In this document: in pieces, positions 45,164 through 54,709 of the stretch
Position numbering within the stretch: position 1 is the stretch's first letter
How the letters are laid out: every line of letters starts with the position of its first letter
NCBI GenBank assembly: GCA_022640795.1
Contig: JALCCK010000008.1
Span: 1-62,344 of the forward strand
Direction of reading: 5' to 3'
DNA: 62,344 bases
Origin: Treponema sp.
Lineage (GTDB): Bacteria > Spirochaetota > Spirochaetia > Treponematales > Treponemataceae
The notes under the pieces: generated by a model
Database searches by the model: none
The model's input: only the letters and a program-made list of their open reading frames with translations
What the model was told of the DNA's origin: nothing
Translations under genes and position numbers: made by a program

Positions 45164-46962
45164 TTTTCCTTTTCCTTCAGAACTGCAAGAAACGCAGATT
45201 GCGGAAGCTCTACGTTTCCGACCATCTTCATCCGTTTTTTCCCTTCTTTTTGTTTCTCAAGTAGCTTTCTCTTTCGGGAAATATCACCACCGTAACATTT
45301 TGCAGTGACATCCTTGCGAACGGGATTGACCGTTTCACGCGCTATGATCTGACTGCCGATAGCACCCTGAATAGCAATTTTAAACTGCTGCCGGCTTATT
45401 TCATCCTTGAGCCGGGAACAAACTTCATGGGCCCGTTTTACTGCATTCAATTTATAGGTAAGAAAGGAAAGTGCATCAACTATCTTTCCGTTTATCAGAA
45501 TATCGACTTTCACAAGATCTGTCGCGCGATATTCTATCACTTCATAATCGAACGACGCATACCCGCGCGAATAACTTTTAAGTTTGTCATAAAAATCAAA
45601 CAAGACTTCCGCCAGCGGCATTTCATACGTAAGTTCAACACGTTTTTCATCCAGATAAACCATGTTTGTCTGTTCTCCGCGCTTTTCCGTACAAAGCGCA
45701 ATAATAGAACCAATATATTCAGCCGGTGTTATTATCGAAGCACGAATATACGGTTCCTCAGCACTCCGTATTCGTCCACTGGGATATTCGGAAGGATTAT
45801 CTATAAATACGGCATCACCATTCGTAAGGACAAGCCGGTATCTGACCGATGGAGCGGTAAAAATGACAGCCTGATCATAGTCTCGCTCAAGCCGTTCCTG
45901 GATTATCTCAAGATGAAGAAGTCCAAGGAAACCGCACCGGAATCCGTTCCCCAATGCAAGAGAATTATCTTTTTCAAAGACAAGACTTGCGTCGTTCAGT
46001 TTAAGGCGGTCCATACTGTCTTTCAGTTCTTCATAGTCGTTGGAATCAAGAGGATAGATCGACGAATAAACGACAGGTTTTACATCCTTAAATCCCGGCA
46101 TAGCTTCCTGCGCAGGATTTTCAGCCAGAGTTATCGTTTCGCCAACCCGGACGTCACTTACGGTTTTTATACCGGCTATGATATACCCAACGTCACCAGC
46201 CGCAAGCTCACCGGTCTCTTCAAATTTTATCCGGAAAATTCCGACCTGTTCAACCTTATATTCGGCATCGCTGTTCATGAATTTTATCGTATCGCCGGTT
46301 TTTAACTGCCCGTCAATAATCCGCACATGGACGACTACGCCACGATAGGAATCATAATTACAGTCAAAAATAAGAGCACGCAACGGTGCATCCAGATTTC
46401 CCGCCGGCGGTGGAAATCTTTTGACGATAGCTTCCATCAACGCATCTATTCCCTGCCCTGTCTTTGCTGAAACCAGCTGTATATTGTCCACAGACAGTCC
46501 AAGATCGTGTTCTATCTGATGCTTGACATTCGGAATATCAGCAGACGGGAGATCAATTTTATTTATCACCGGCACGATAGTCAAATCGTGTTCAAGGGCC
46601 AGATACATGTTGCTCACAGTCTGGGATTCCACGCCCTGAGATGCGTCTATAAGCAGAAGCGCACCTTCACAGGAAGCTATAGCACGGGAAACTTCATAGC
46701 TAAAATCTACATGTCCCGGAGTATCAACAAAATTTAATTCATAATCATGACCGTCATTTGCGTGATACGGAATAGTTACCGCCTGGCTTTTTATGGTAAT
46801 GCCACGCTCCCGCTCTATATCCATAGAATCAAGAATCTGATTTTTCATCTGGCGATCATCGATAATCTTTGCCCGTTGAATCAACCGATCGGACAACGTG
46901 GATTTTCCATGATCGATATGTGCTACAATGCAAAAATTCCTTTTATATTTCATCTCTGTCAT
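45160..46962 (-). CDS. lepA: Elongation factor 4 (LepA)
   Basis: A 600-aa translational GTPase that back-translocates stalled ribosomes. AHIDHGKSTLSDRL is the P-loop, DTPGHVDF the G3 motif, NKIDLP the G4 motif, and the C-terminal GGDISRKRKLLEKQKEGKKRMK is the LepA-specific domain. Length is exactly typical. It is the last gene in a leftward run tilS - TPR - protease - lepA, starting 28 bp after the protease stop. AGGAAAA precedes the ATG. Confidence 0.97.
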   Translation of the reverse strand: MTEMKYKRNFCIVAHIDHGKSTLSDRLIQRAKIIDDRQMKNQILDSMDIERERGITIKSQAVTIPYHANDGHDYELNFVDTPGHVDFSYEVSRAIASCEGALLLIDASQGVESQTVSNMYLALEHDLTIVPVINKIDLPSADIPNVKHQIEHDLGLSVDNIQLVSAKTGQGIDALMEAIVKRFPPPAGNLDAPLRALIFDCNYDSYRGVVVHVRIIDGQLKTGDTIKFMNSDAEYKVEQVGIFRIKFEETGELAAGDVGYIIAGIKTVSDVRVGETITLAENPAQEAMPGFKDVKPVVYSSIYPLDSNDYEELKDSMDRLKLNDASLVFEKDNSLALGNGFRCGFLGLLHLEIIQERLERDYDQAVIFTAPSVRYRLVLTNGDAVFIDNPSEYPSGRIRSAEEPYIRASIITPAEYIGSIIALCTEKRGEQTNMVYLDEKRVELTYEMPLAEVLFDFYDKLKSYSRGYASFDYEVIEYRATDLVKVDILINGKIVDALSFLTYKLNAVKRAHEVCSRLKDEISRQQFKIAIQGAIGSQIIARETVNPVRKDVTAKCYGGDISRKRKLLEKQKEGKKRMKMVGNVELPQSAFLAVLKEKEN

Positions 46963-46990
46963 TTTGTTTTCCTGCTGTCATCGTTCAAAC

Positions 46991-48655
46991 TTAAAAATAA
47001 TACGGACTATCAAGCTGGGTACTGAGACCTATATTTGCATCAAGATATCCCTGCTTTCGTCTTTTAAGACTAAGTTCCGTATACATGATCGAATTATCAT
47101 CGCTGAATTTAACTTTTAAAACTGCGACAGGGTCGTTTACCGAAAAACCCGACTCATCGGCAATGCTCCCCTTTATTATATCGGATATAGAATATCGGTT
47201 GCGATAAGCAGTCGAAACTGCGGTAAGTTTCATTCCCAGCAAAGGGACAAAAGAACCGGCAACGACATCGTTCTGATAAATTTCATATCCGGGATTTTCC
47301 GGGCGTTCAGAAAGATACAACAACCCTTCCGAATCATCGCCGGCGTTCGCCGTATATGTCACTCTGATAATAGTATCAGGAACATTCCGTCGCAGTTCGT
47401 TCTGCATATCTTCAAGATTATGTATCTTTTTCCCGTTTATAGAAATAATAATATCGCCCGGTTCAAGCCCGGCACGATCAGCACTGCCGCCGGGCATTAC
47501 GTATTGAACCTCCAGACCTGCTTCTTCCGTACCGTTTTTTTTCGTATGACCGTAAGCGGCAATCCACGGATGAGCTCTCTTTCCTCCATGATACAGCGTC
47601 GGAAGATCATCTTTCAGATACTCAACGGGAATTGCAAAATTAAGTCCCTCATATTTGAGCATTCCGGCAAAAACAACCGCCTGAACATTTCCCTGACTGT
47701 CTATACAGGGACCTCCGGAATTTCCCGAATTTACTGCCGCATCTATCTGCATGACGCTGCCGGTCGTGAACAGCTTTCTGTCCAGCGCAGATACAACGCC
47801 GGATGTCAATGTTCTTCCAAGTCCTACCGGAGAACCGATAACATAAATCTTGTCACCAACATCAAGCCCCCTGCTTGCTCCGAGGTTAAAAACATACGGT
47901 GCGTCAACTTCAGTTTTCAGCAGAGCCAGATCCAAAACAGGGTCCCACCCGATAACTTTAGACGGAATACGGGTATCCGGATCATCGGCGAGTTTTACGA
48001 ACAAGCGTGCATACCCCTCATATTTAGGATCTACAAGATCTTTTATTACATGATAATTCGTCACTATATATCCGGCCTTATCAATAAAAAACCCGGAACC
48101 TATGACAATATCGGGATATCCGACACCGTTCTTCACCTGAATTCCCCGATCAACCCAGACAGTTACGGTACCCTTTACATACGTTGAGACTTTCTCGGGA
48201 ACGGCATCAGCCGCAGTATCTGCAACCGGTGAAGAATCGAGACCGGGTACATTTTCTACAGAAAGTTTTTTTAATTCGTCAGCACCCATTTCAAGTTTGG
48301 AAATATCGTTAAAACCGGAATTACGTAAAGAATCATACAACCGCAATGCGGTAAAATAATCTTTTTTCTGTACGGCTGCTCCATATTCGTCAGCAACAGC
48401 GTCCATACACTGAGACACGGTCTCTGAATCCTGTAAAAGATGAGCACGCCACAACGCCTGTATACTGTCCGTCTTCATCATTTCATTGATGCGTGTTATC
48501 TCGGCCTTTCTGACATCATCCAGCGTATAATCCGGCTGTTTGTAAATAGTTTCAGGATCAGGCTGTTTTACACTTTGACAGCCGGCGGTAAAAAAAAACG
48601 CATTTGCTAACAGTACTGTCAGCAGAAAAGAAGACCTTTTTTTCATCAGATTCAT
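46991..48655 (-). CDS. Trypsin-like (S1C) lipoprotein protease with PDZ domain
   Basis: A 554-aa secreted protease. The signal peptide ends in a lipobox, FFTAGC (Cys 26), so it is membrane-anchored. Residues ~60-160 are helical; the protease domain has His in TNYHVI, Asp in DPVLDLALLK and Ser in NSGNSGGP. A PDZ domain (GSADRAGLEPGDIIISINGKKIHNL) follows, then a ~110-aa C-terminal part I do not recognise, possibly a second PDZ-like unit. It differs clearly from the second HtrA in this window. It begins 17 bp after the TPR gene. Confidence 0.87.
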   Translation of the reverse strand: MNLMKKRSSFLLTVLLANAFFFTAGCQSVKQPDPETIYKQPDYTLDDVRKAEITRINEMMKTDSIQALWRAHLLQDSETVSQCMDAVADEYGAAVQKKDYFTALRLYDSLRNSGFNDISKLEMGADELKKLSVENVPGLDSSPVADTAADAVPEKVSTYVKGTVTVWVDRGIQVKNGVGYPDIVIGSGFFIDKAGYIVTNYHVIKDLVDPKYEGYARLFVKLADDPDTRIPSKVIGWDPVLDLALLKTEVDAPYVFNLGASRGLDVGDKIYVIGSPVGLGRTLTSGVVSALDRKLFTTGSVMQIDAAVNSGNSGGPCIDSQGNVQAVVFAGMLKYEGLNFAIPVEYLKDDLPTLYHGGKRAHPWIAAYGHTKKNGTEEAGLEVQYVMPGGSADRAGLEPGDIIISINGKKIHNLEDMQNELRRNVPDTIIRVTYTANAGDDSEGLLYLSERPENPGYEIYQNDVVAGSFVPLLGMKLTAVSTAYRNRYSISDIIKGSIADESGFSVNDPVAVLKVKFSDDNSIMYTELSLKRRKQGYLDANIGLSTQLDSPYYF

Positions 48656-48672
48656 AATTTCATCTACCTGTT

Positions 48673-50814
48673 TTACTTATTTTCGGTTTTTGCCGATTCT
48701 TCAGCGGAAGACTGTTCCGATTCAGTAGTTCCCCCGATAAGCCGCGCAAATATTTTATTATCGACCTGAACTGCAGTAAACTGATCCGGCGGAGCGTCGA
48801 CACTAACGCGTACTCCCTGCGAACCGGCCCGGCCGACTGCCTCTCCGATTTTTTGTTCCATTTCTTCCGGTCCCGGTACTCCTATCCAGTAAAAATCCTG
48901 CATATGTCCTTTTACCACCGTATATATCGTCTTGTCACTCGTAATAGTAACAGGTTTGTCATCAATCAAAGCAACGGAAACAAGTTTTCTTTCCGGCATA
49001 AGATAAAAGTAGATGGCTGCCGGTATTTCGCCGTTCTTATTTTCGGGATACCGGACGTATCGTATATCCCATAACCCGTCGTTATTTGAATCCCAGGAAG
49101 TTATTTTTGCGTCGTCGGCCAGATATTCTTCAGAAAAATCAGCTATGTTGTCCTTATCAGTATCTACCTGAATCATTTTTACGTAAATACCGTTTCCATA
49201 TTCCGGACGACCGAACAAATTCATCATGCACTGCATATTCTCTGCTGCCGTTCGATGCATCAGATTCTGCGGATCAAATCCGTATGTCTCCGTCGTCTCA
49301 AAAATACCGTCTCCATCCGCATCTACCGTCCGCACATCAGGAATGCCGTCCTTAAATCTGCATCGCGCGTAACAGCTGCCGTTCTTATAATATGCAGAAG
49401 ACTGCGGGATTCCGTCAAGAATAGAAAATTTCACAAACGCTCCCTCATATTCCTGCAACGGAACTTCATAACTTGATGCAGCAGCAAGGAGGTCTGCATC
49501 GCTCAGATGCGGAACATCGTGCTGCACCTCGGGAATATAAAAATCGCAACCCGGTGTCCGGGAAAGGAACAATGACGCTTTCACGGAAAAAGGAATCCAG
49601 CGCAGTGTTTCATCAAGGAGATTAAACGTCACCAGCGGCCTGCCGTTTTCATCGCTGAATACAGCCGTACGCAGAAACGGATAGGTACCATAAACAGAAT
49701 GTATATGGTCTTCAGGTAAATCAATTGAGACCGGAACGCCAAAGTCGCAAACGGCTTCCCATTCGTTCACCCCGTCGCTATTCTGGTCCCAGGTGATTGC
49801 TTCAGGACGACCGCGGCGATATTTAATAACAAGATTAGGTTCAAGGTCACCGTTCGTATCTTCAACAAGTGTTCCGGCATACGCCGTAAGATACTGTACG
49901 AACTGTTTTTTCACCTCATTGTCAGTAATAAGCGGTGCAAACTCGGAAAGATATGAAACGGAAATTTTCTTATCGGCAAAACTGCAAAAATAATCATATG
50001 CCGCCTGCTGATCCAGAATTCCAGCCTTCAGCGCAACTATTGCATAAAGCGGATGCCGCATGTTTTTTGCGGAAAAAGATTGAAGCATTCGTTTCTGTTC
50101 TTCGCTGTCCTTTGCAAATGTCGCCATATAAACAGCAAGCTCGGAACTTACCGTACGGTACTGAGGCATATGCGTGATAAAAGCAGCTGCAAGTGCTTCT
50201 GAAAGCGATGTTTCGCTGAGATGATATCCGTATTCATATTTGAAAAAAATCAACGGGAATCTCGTATCGTCCGGATAAATCCGGCGTACCGAATCTACTT
50301 TTTCACGGGCTTTTTCGATAGAATCCGCTGTATGCATCCGGTAATATGCCTGAATGCGGATATATTCGGCATCTGCGGAATAAAGAAACGGAGCAGTATC
50401 CAGCACTGCAACAGCCTGCCGCCATTTACCGGTATCAGACAGAATATCAGCATAAAGGACTCTTGCACCGTCGCGGTTGTAATCGACCCACTGACTTTCT
50501 GTAAGTGCTGTCGTAACATACGGCAGTATATCCCTGAGGACTCCTCCCTTATTACTTTCTGCGACGGCCATAACGTACCACAGGTCAGCAATAGTCGCGT
50601 CATATGACAAACCAAGCTGAGCCTCGGCTATAGCTGTATCCCAGTCGGAATCATTGATATATTCTTTTGCAAGAAGCAGATAGCGCAACGCCGTCTGTCT
50701 GTTGGCAGCAGTAGTTGCAGCTTTATCAGCCTGTGCAGGAACCGGAATCTGCACTAATAGCAGCATACACAGAGGAAGTAACTTTTTAAGACTGCATTTT
50801 TTATTCATGTTCAT
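48673..50814 (-). CDS. Exported TPR protein with DxDxDG-type calcium-like loops
   Basis: A 713-aa periplasmic protein. An N-terminal signal peptide ends IPVPAQA; residues ~35-230 are TPR-like helical repeats (ALRYLLLAKEYINDSDWDTAIAEA). The C-terminal half has at least five acidic loops: DTNGDLEPN, DQNSDGVNE, DADGDGIFE, DTDKDNIAD and DSNNDGLWD, resembling EF-hand or thrombospondin-3 calcium loops, each followed by short beta-like segments. I do not recognise a named family. Its start overlaps tilS by 14 bases, and the protease follows 17 bp later. Confidence 0.75.
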   Translation of the reverse strand: MNMNKKCSLKKLLPLCMLLLVQIPVPAQADKAATTAANRQTALRYLLLAKEYINDSDWDTAIAEAQLGLSYDATIADLWYVMAVAESNKGGVLRDILPYVTTALTESQWVDYNRDGARVLYADILSDTGKWRQAVAVLDTAPFLYSADAEYIRIQAYYRMHTADSIEKAREKVDSVRRIYPDDTRFPLIFFKYEYGYHLSETSLSEALAAAFITHMPQYRTVSSELAVYMATFAKDSEEQKRMLQSFSAKNMRHPLYAIVALKAGILDQQAAYDYFCSFADKKISVSYLSEFAPLITDNEVKKQFVQYLTAYAGTLVEDTNGDLEPNLVIKYRRGRPEAITWDQNSDGVNEWEAVCDFGVPVSIDLPEDHIHSVYGTYPFLRTAVFSDENGRPLVTFNLLDETLRWIPFSVKASLFLSRTPGCDFYIPEVQHDVPHLSDADLLAAASSYEVPLQEYEGAFVKFSILDGIPQSSAYYKNGSCYARCRFKDGIPDVRTVDADGDGIFETTETYGFDPQNLMHRTAAENMQCMMNLFGRPEYGNGIYVKMIQVDTDKDNIADFSEEYLADDAKITSWDSNNDGLWDIRYVRYPENKNGEIPAAIYFYLMPERKLVSVALIDDKPVTITSDKTIYTVVKGHMQDFYWIGVPGPEEMEQKIGEAVGRAGSQGVRVSVDAPPDQFTAVQVDNKIFARLIGGTTESEQSSAEESAKTENK

Positions 50815-52243
50815 ATCTGCCTATACCGTTCTGCATGACAACCCAGTCTCCATAGCCGCAGAGACTTCCGCAAATCAGTACTATTTTCTGATCAGAACTC
50901 CGCAATTCCTGAACTACGGGAATAATTCCTTTATGATCTTCCGAGACATGCCATGAAGAAAAAACATCGGCTACGCTTTTCATTGTGTTTCCGGCTGTCT
51001 CTACTTCATCCCCCGGTTGTATCGAACGCACACAAAACGGGAACTGTATTCCGTTTATAAGAAGACCGCTGCCGTTACCACCTGAAAACCCGACCCCGGT
51101 ACAATTTCCGTTATTATCGGCAAAAACTTCAAGTTGTCCGCAGGGAAGGTTGTATTCACCCCGTTTTTTTATTATAACGTAAAACCCCCGTTCAGTCGCG
51201 TATTTTAGCGCCTTTCTGACAAAAATAACAGCTTCATCGGACGAAACCTGTATGCCGGTTGTCTGTACTTTAAAAGGACCGGAATATTCCGCGTCCAGGG
51301 AACATACACGATCAACAAAAGAATACGGAATGCGAACGGTACACGAAATAAGGTCGAATGCTTTGTACAGTAATCGCCTGCGGACAGCCTTTTTCTGGCT
51401 GTAAAATACAGCGGCATCCATTGAAACACCGGTATCAAGCCTATTCCAGTCTTGAATGCGGGCAACTTCGGCCGAAAGGACTTCTTCATCTTCCTGATTT
51501 TTCCCGGCACCAGTCAGTACAGCCCGCTGCCATCCGGGAACCAGCGTATCAAGTTGGGGCATAAGAATATTCCGGATACGATTCCGCAGATAGCGCGTAT
51601 CATAATTTGTGGCATCCGTCCGCCATGAAATACACCGCAGTGTAAGATACCGTTCTATGTCTTCCCGGGAAACAGCAATAAGAGGACGTACAAAAAGATC
51701 CCGACGTCTGCTGATTCCTGCAGCAGCAGAACCGGTGCTTCCCTGAAGAAACCGCATAAGCAGCGTTTCAAGCTGGTCGTTTCTGTTATGTGCAAGGCAG
51801 ATGCAGGAAACATCCGTATCCGCAGCAAACCGTGAAAAAGCCTCATATCGTAAAAATCTGGCGGCCTCCTCTTCCCCCCGTCCACGATATTCCGCAGCAG
51901 CATGAACTTTTCCGGCCGGGATATCTATTCTCGTACAAGACACAGGAAAATTATCTGTCGAAAAATATGAACAGAGCCGCTCCACAAAGTCAGCATCGCC
52001 GGCAGTCTCTTCTTCCGGACGCATATTGTGGTTTATCGTAACAACGTTAATCGTTACACCGGCCTTCACTGCAGTGGAAACAAGCGCTGTAAGCATGGCG
52101 ACAGAATCGGCGCCGCCGGAAACAGCCGCTCCGACAGACATTCCCCGTTCTGCAAAAAGCGGCAGAGAAACGCCGCATTCCGACAGTCCCCTGATAAAGC
52201 GGCTTTCAAATGCTGTAATAAATTGTATATCGGATGTATCCAT
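50801..52243 (-). CDS. tilS: tRNA(Ile)-lysidine synthetase
   Basis: A 480-aa ATP pyrophosphatase-type enzyme that changes C34 of tRNA-Ile(CAU) to lysidine so that AUA is read as Ile. AAVSGGADSVAMLTAL is the PP-loop, and ICLAHNRNDQLETLLMRFLQGS plus RPLIAVSREDIERYL are TilS motifs; the C-terminal TilS domain completes it. Length is normal. It is the first gene of the leftward tilS-TPR-protease-lepA run, behind the rplY terminator. Confidence 0.93.
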   Translation of the reverse strand: MDTSDIQFITAFESRFIRGLSECGVSLPLFAERGMSVGAAVSGGADSVAMLTALVSTAVKAGVTINVVTINHNMRPEEETAGDADFVERLCSYFSTDNFPVSCTRIDIPAGKVHAAAEYRGRGEEEAARFLRYEAFSRFAADTDVSCICLAHNRNDQLETLLMRFLQGSTGSAAAGISRRRDLFVRPLIAVSREDIERYLTLRCISWRTDATNYDTRYLRNRIRNILMPQLDTLVPGWQRAVLTGAGKNQEDEEVLSAEVARIQDWNRLDTGVSMDAAVFYSQKKAVRRRLLYKAFDLISCTVRIPYSFVDRVCSLDAEYSGPFKVQTTGIQVSSDEAVIFVRKALKYATERGFYVIIKKRGEYNLPCGQLEVFADNNGNCTGVGFSGGNGSGLLINGIQFPFCVRSIQPGDEVETAGNTMKSVADVFSSWHVSEDHKGIIPVVQELRSSDQKIVLICGSLCGYGDWVVMQNGIGRYEHE

Positions 52244-52276
52244 ACAGAACTGTATTATATACTATAGCAAAGAAAA

Positions 52277-52304
52277 ACAAAAAAAAAGTCCCCTCTCGGG
52301 GACT
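52277..52304 (-). terminator. Intrinsic terminator after rplY
   Basis: AGTCCCC (52287-52293), loop TCTC, GGGGACT (52298-52304), with a run of T on the minus strand (A run at 52278-52287). It ends the ispE-spoVG-tRNA-Gln-rplY unit. Confidence 0.9.
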
Positions 52305-52323
52305 CCCTTCAACATACCCGTAT

Positions 52324-52878
52324 CTATCGGGCAGGAGAAACGCTGACAAGCGGAGTTTCTGCATCAGTCATAACCTTAACTCCTTTTTCCAGCTTCATAT
52401 CTTTAACACGGAATGTTTCACCGATATTTATCCCTGAAACATCAATTGAAATCCTTTCAGGATATACAGCCGACGGAGCCTGAATTTTAAGCTTCGGTGT
52501 ATGAGTAACCATAAAACCGCCCTTTAAAACACCGGTCGGCGTTCCTTCAAGCTTTATCTTCATATTCGTCGTAATAACAGTATCTTTTTCTACGACATAA
52601 AAATCAGCATGAAGGACTCTGTCGGAAAGTATATTATACTCCGTATCTTTTATAAAAGCACTGTAAGATGTCTTTCCATCAAGCTTAAGCGTAACAAGTG
52701 TCGTCGGAGTAATAGTCCTCCAGACTTTGTTGAATTCTGCCTCATCAACATCAATCATTGTTGATTCACCCTTTGTATTATACATAACTGCAGGCAGACG
52801 TCCTGTTGTACGAAGTACTTTCGCCGCTTTCTTCCCCGTTTCCTTGCGGGTTTTTACGTTAATCACTAACTGATCCAT
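52324..52878 (-). CDS. rplY: 50S ribosomal protein L25 (Ctc form)
   Basis: A 184-aa L25/Ctc protein that binds 5S rRNA. LVINVKTRKETGKKAAKVLRTTG and the HADFYVV segment form the L25 domain, followed by the C-terminal beta domain of the long form. ATG 52878 is preceded by GGAG at good spacing; an in-frame start 30 bp earlier lacks a site. tRNA-Gln lies 41 bp upstream and a terminator follows. pth, the common neighbour, is absent here. Confidence 0.94.
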   Translation of the reverse strand: MDQLVINVKTRKETGKKAAKVLRTTGRLPAVMYNTKGESTMIDVDEAEFNKVWRTITPTTLVTLKLDGKTSYSAFIKDTEYNILSDRVLHADFYVVEKDTVITTNMKIKLEGTPTGVLKGGFMVTHTPKLKIQAPSAVYPERISIDVSGINIGETFRVKDMKLEKGVKVMTDAETPLVSVSPAR

Positions 52879-52919
52879 AAAGGAACTCCTTAAAAAAAAT
52901 CCAATCAAAATATAATTAA

Positions 52920-52992
52920 CTGGGACGACAGGATTCGAACCTGTGGAATACCAGCACCAAAAGCTGGGGGCTTACCACTTGCCGACGTCCCA
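52920..52992 (-). tRNA. tRNA-Gln (TTG)
   Basis: A cloverleaf on the minus strand: acceptor TGGGACG/CGTCCCA, D arm with AAGTGGTAAG loop, anticodon stem CAGC/GCTG with loop TTTTGGT (anticodon TTG), T arm with GGTTCGAATCC, and discriminator G73. The U1-A72 pair and G73 are Gln identity features. CCA is not encoded. It sits 12 bp after spoVG and 41 bp before rplY with no promoter or terminator between, so it is probably cut from their mRNA. Confidence 0.95.
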
Positions 52993-53004
52993 ATATGAAC
53001 AAAA

Positions 53005-53304
53005 TCAGTTACCGCCCTCTTCAGGTACAGACTTAACACCTGCCTCTTCTACATGGCCTGCGTTATATTCTTCCAGAATCTTATTCTGAAGTTCTGTTCT
53101 GAACTCAGGGCTGATAGGATGTGCTACATCCTTATATTCGCCGTTGGCCGTTTTCCGGCTGGGCATTGCGATAAATAATCCGGTCTTTCCTTCAATGATT
53201 TTAACATTGTGAACAACAAAACAGTTATCAAACGTAACCGTCACATACGCGCGAAGTTTACCTTCTCCTGTCACCTTTCGAATTCTTAATTCTGTTACCT
53301 GCAT
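53005..53304 (-). CDS. spoVG: SpoVG RNA/DNA-binding regulator
   Basis: A 99-aa SpoVG protein: MQVTELRIRKVTGEGKLRAYV at the start (key parts VTELRIRKV and LRAYVTVTFD), then GLFIAMPSRKTANGEYKDVAHPIS. In spirochaetes SpoVG binds DNA and RNA and affects gene expression. AGAGGTGAG precedes the ATG. It follows ispE after 73 bp and precedes tRNA-Gln. Confidence 0.95.
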   Translation of the reverse strand: MQVTELRIRKVTGEGKLRAYVTVTFDNCFVVHNVKIIEGKTGLFIAMPSRKTANGEYKDVAHPISPEFRTELQNKILEEYNAGHVEEAGVKSVPEEGGN

Positions 53305-53377
53305 AGCTCACCTCTGTCGTACATACGTACTAAGTAGAACCAAAAAAAATAGAGAATCTCTATCTTTCCAGGGAAAA

Positions 53378-54241
53378 TCATGCAACCACACAATTCTCCC
53401 ATCTCTGAGCAAGTTTTTTCTGAGCCTTCTGAGCCTCTTCGAAGGTTTCGAAGACCCCGTAGACAGTAGAGCCCGAACCGGACATCTCGGTGAAAACAGC
53501 GCCTGCCTTCCGCAAATCATCAGCAGCCAGCCCAATCACCGGATATTTCTGCACTATTACAGAGGTAAAACTGTTTCTGAACCGCCAGTTCGTTACCGGA
53601 CCGTTGTACACAGTTTCAAGCTCCTCAAGCGCCGGAAATACCTCTGTCTCTCCGGAAACCGTACGTCTATCCAGCAGACCATAGCACTCGGCTGTTGAAC
53701 AGTATACTCCCGGAAATACCAGTACAAAATGTAAATCAGTACGCGGCTTGATAAGACGAACTTTCTCACCACGGCCTGTTACCACTGCACATACAGACGT
53801 AGAATTTCTGCAATGCAGGAAAAAAAATACATCACTTCCCACTTCACCGGCTATCGCAACGGCCTGTTTCATGGAAAGACTGGTTCCATTTAAAACGTCA
53901 AGCGAATACAGAAATGCAGCAGCATCGGAAGATCCACCTCCTAAACCGCCTCCTGCAGGAATCCGTTTTGTAAGCGCAACGCGTATACCTGCACGAAAAC
54001 CGGTTAGTGCACAATACGCTTTATATGTTTCCGTAAAAGTATTCACGCCAGGCAACGTCATTGTACTACAATCAACAATGCAGCTGCCCGGTTCAGCAGT
54101 CTTACATACATTGAATTCGTCGAACAAATTCACCGTCTGAAATATACTTTCAATTCCATGCAATGCATCCGTCCGCTTCGGTAAAACTCTAAGATGCAAA
54201 TTAACCTTTGCTGGTGCAGAGACATGTACAGTAGCCAACAT
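53378..54241 (-). CDS. ispE: 4-diphosphocytidyl-2-C-methyl-D-erythritol kinase
   Basis: A 287-aa GHMP kinase of the MEP isoprenoid route. APAKVNLHLRVLPKRTDALH at the start, the ATP loop PAGGGLGGGSSDAAAFL (about residues 95-111) and EMSGSGSTVYGVF near the end are family marks. An alternative-frame ORF at the 3' end is shadow. It starts the ispE-spoVG-tRNA-Gln-rplY unit and is divergent from the acidic-protein gene. Confidence 0.94.
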   Translation of the reverse strand: MLATVHVSAPAKVNLHLRVLPKRTDALHGIESIFQTVNLFDEFNVCKTAEPGSCIVDCSTMTLPGVNTFTETYKAYCALTGFRAGIRVALTKRIPAGGGLGGGSSDAAAFLYSLDVLNGTSLSMKQAVAIAGEVGSDVFFFLHCRNSTSVCAVVTGRGEKVRLIKPRTDLHFVLVFPGVYCSTAECYGLLDRRTVSGETEVFPALEELETVYNGPVTNWRFRNSFTSVIVQKYPVIGLAADDLRKAGAVFTEMSGSGSTVYGVFETFEEAQKAQKKLAQRWENCVVA

Positions 54242-54347
54242 ATACTGCTCTATTATACAATTTTTCCGGGTTATGTCAAATACTTTATACCTGTTACATA
54301 TTACTCCCGCCGGTAATAAAAAAAATCATTTTTTTTGTAAAAAACGA

Positions 54348-54376
54348 TTGACATAAGAACATACCTCATTTACATT
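54348..54376 (+). promoter_or_regulatory. Promoter of the acidic-protein gene
   Basis: TTGACA (54348-54353), 17 bp, TACATT (54371-54376), then AGAGGAGG just before the ATG. Both promoter and ribosome-binding site are strong, which suggests high expression. Confidence 0.75.
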
Positions 54377-54405
54377 TTGTTTGCTAATGGTTAGAGGAGG
54401 CAGAT

Positions 54406-54702
54406 ATGTTCGACAGCGATGATGAATACCAGTATTCACCACTTGCAGAAATGGGATTTTCGTTCGGTGACGAAGAGGAAGACTTTGACAAATACGAGGA
54501 TGATTTTGAAGACGATGGCGACGGAGACTCTTTAAATGAATTCGATGATGACGAAGATTTGTATGAAGACGCCTTTGAAGACGAAGAAGACGACATTGAC
54601 GAACCATATGACGACATTGAAGAAGAAGACGGATACAATCTGAGACCCGATGACGAAGACTTTCTTGACGACGAATTCAATGACGAAGAAGAAGATCTGT
54701 AG
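54406..54702 (+). CDS. Very acidic 98-aa protein of unknown function
   Basis: By my count 31 Asp and 22 Glu make up 53 of 98 residues, with only one Lys and one Arg. It starts MFDSDDEYQYSPLAEMGFSF and then becomes almost purely acidic with scattered aromatic residues (EDDFEDD, EDLYEDAFEDEEDD, DDEDFLDDEF). No known domain, signal peptide or membrane segment is visible; it is probably disordered and could be a DNA mimic, a metal buffer or a partner of basic ribosomal proteins. It has its own strong promoter, AGAGGAGG and terminator. The antisense serine-rich frame is a compositional mirror. Confidence 0.8.
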   Translation: MFDSDDEYQYSPLAEMGFSFGDEEEDFDKYEDDFEDDGDGDSLNEFDDDEDLYEDAFEDEEDDIDEPYDDIEEEDGYNLRPDDEDFLDDEFNDEEEDL

Positions 54703-54709
54703 ATTATTC

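Noticed and set aside
54384..54680. Serine-rich frame opposite the acidic protein
   Set aside because: GAC/GAA-rich codons read backwards give Ser/Phe-rich sequence; there is no ribosome-binding site.
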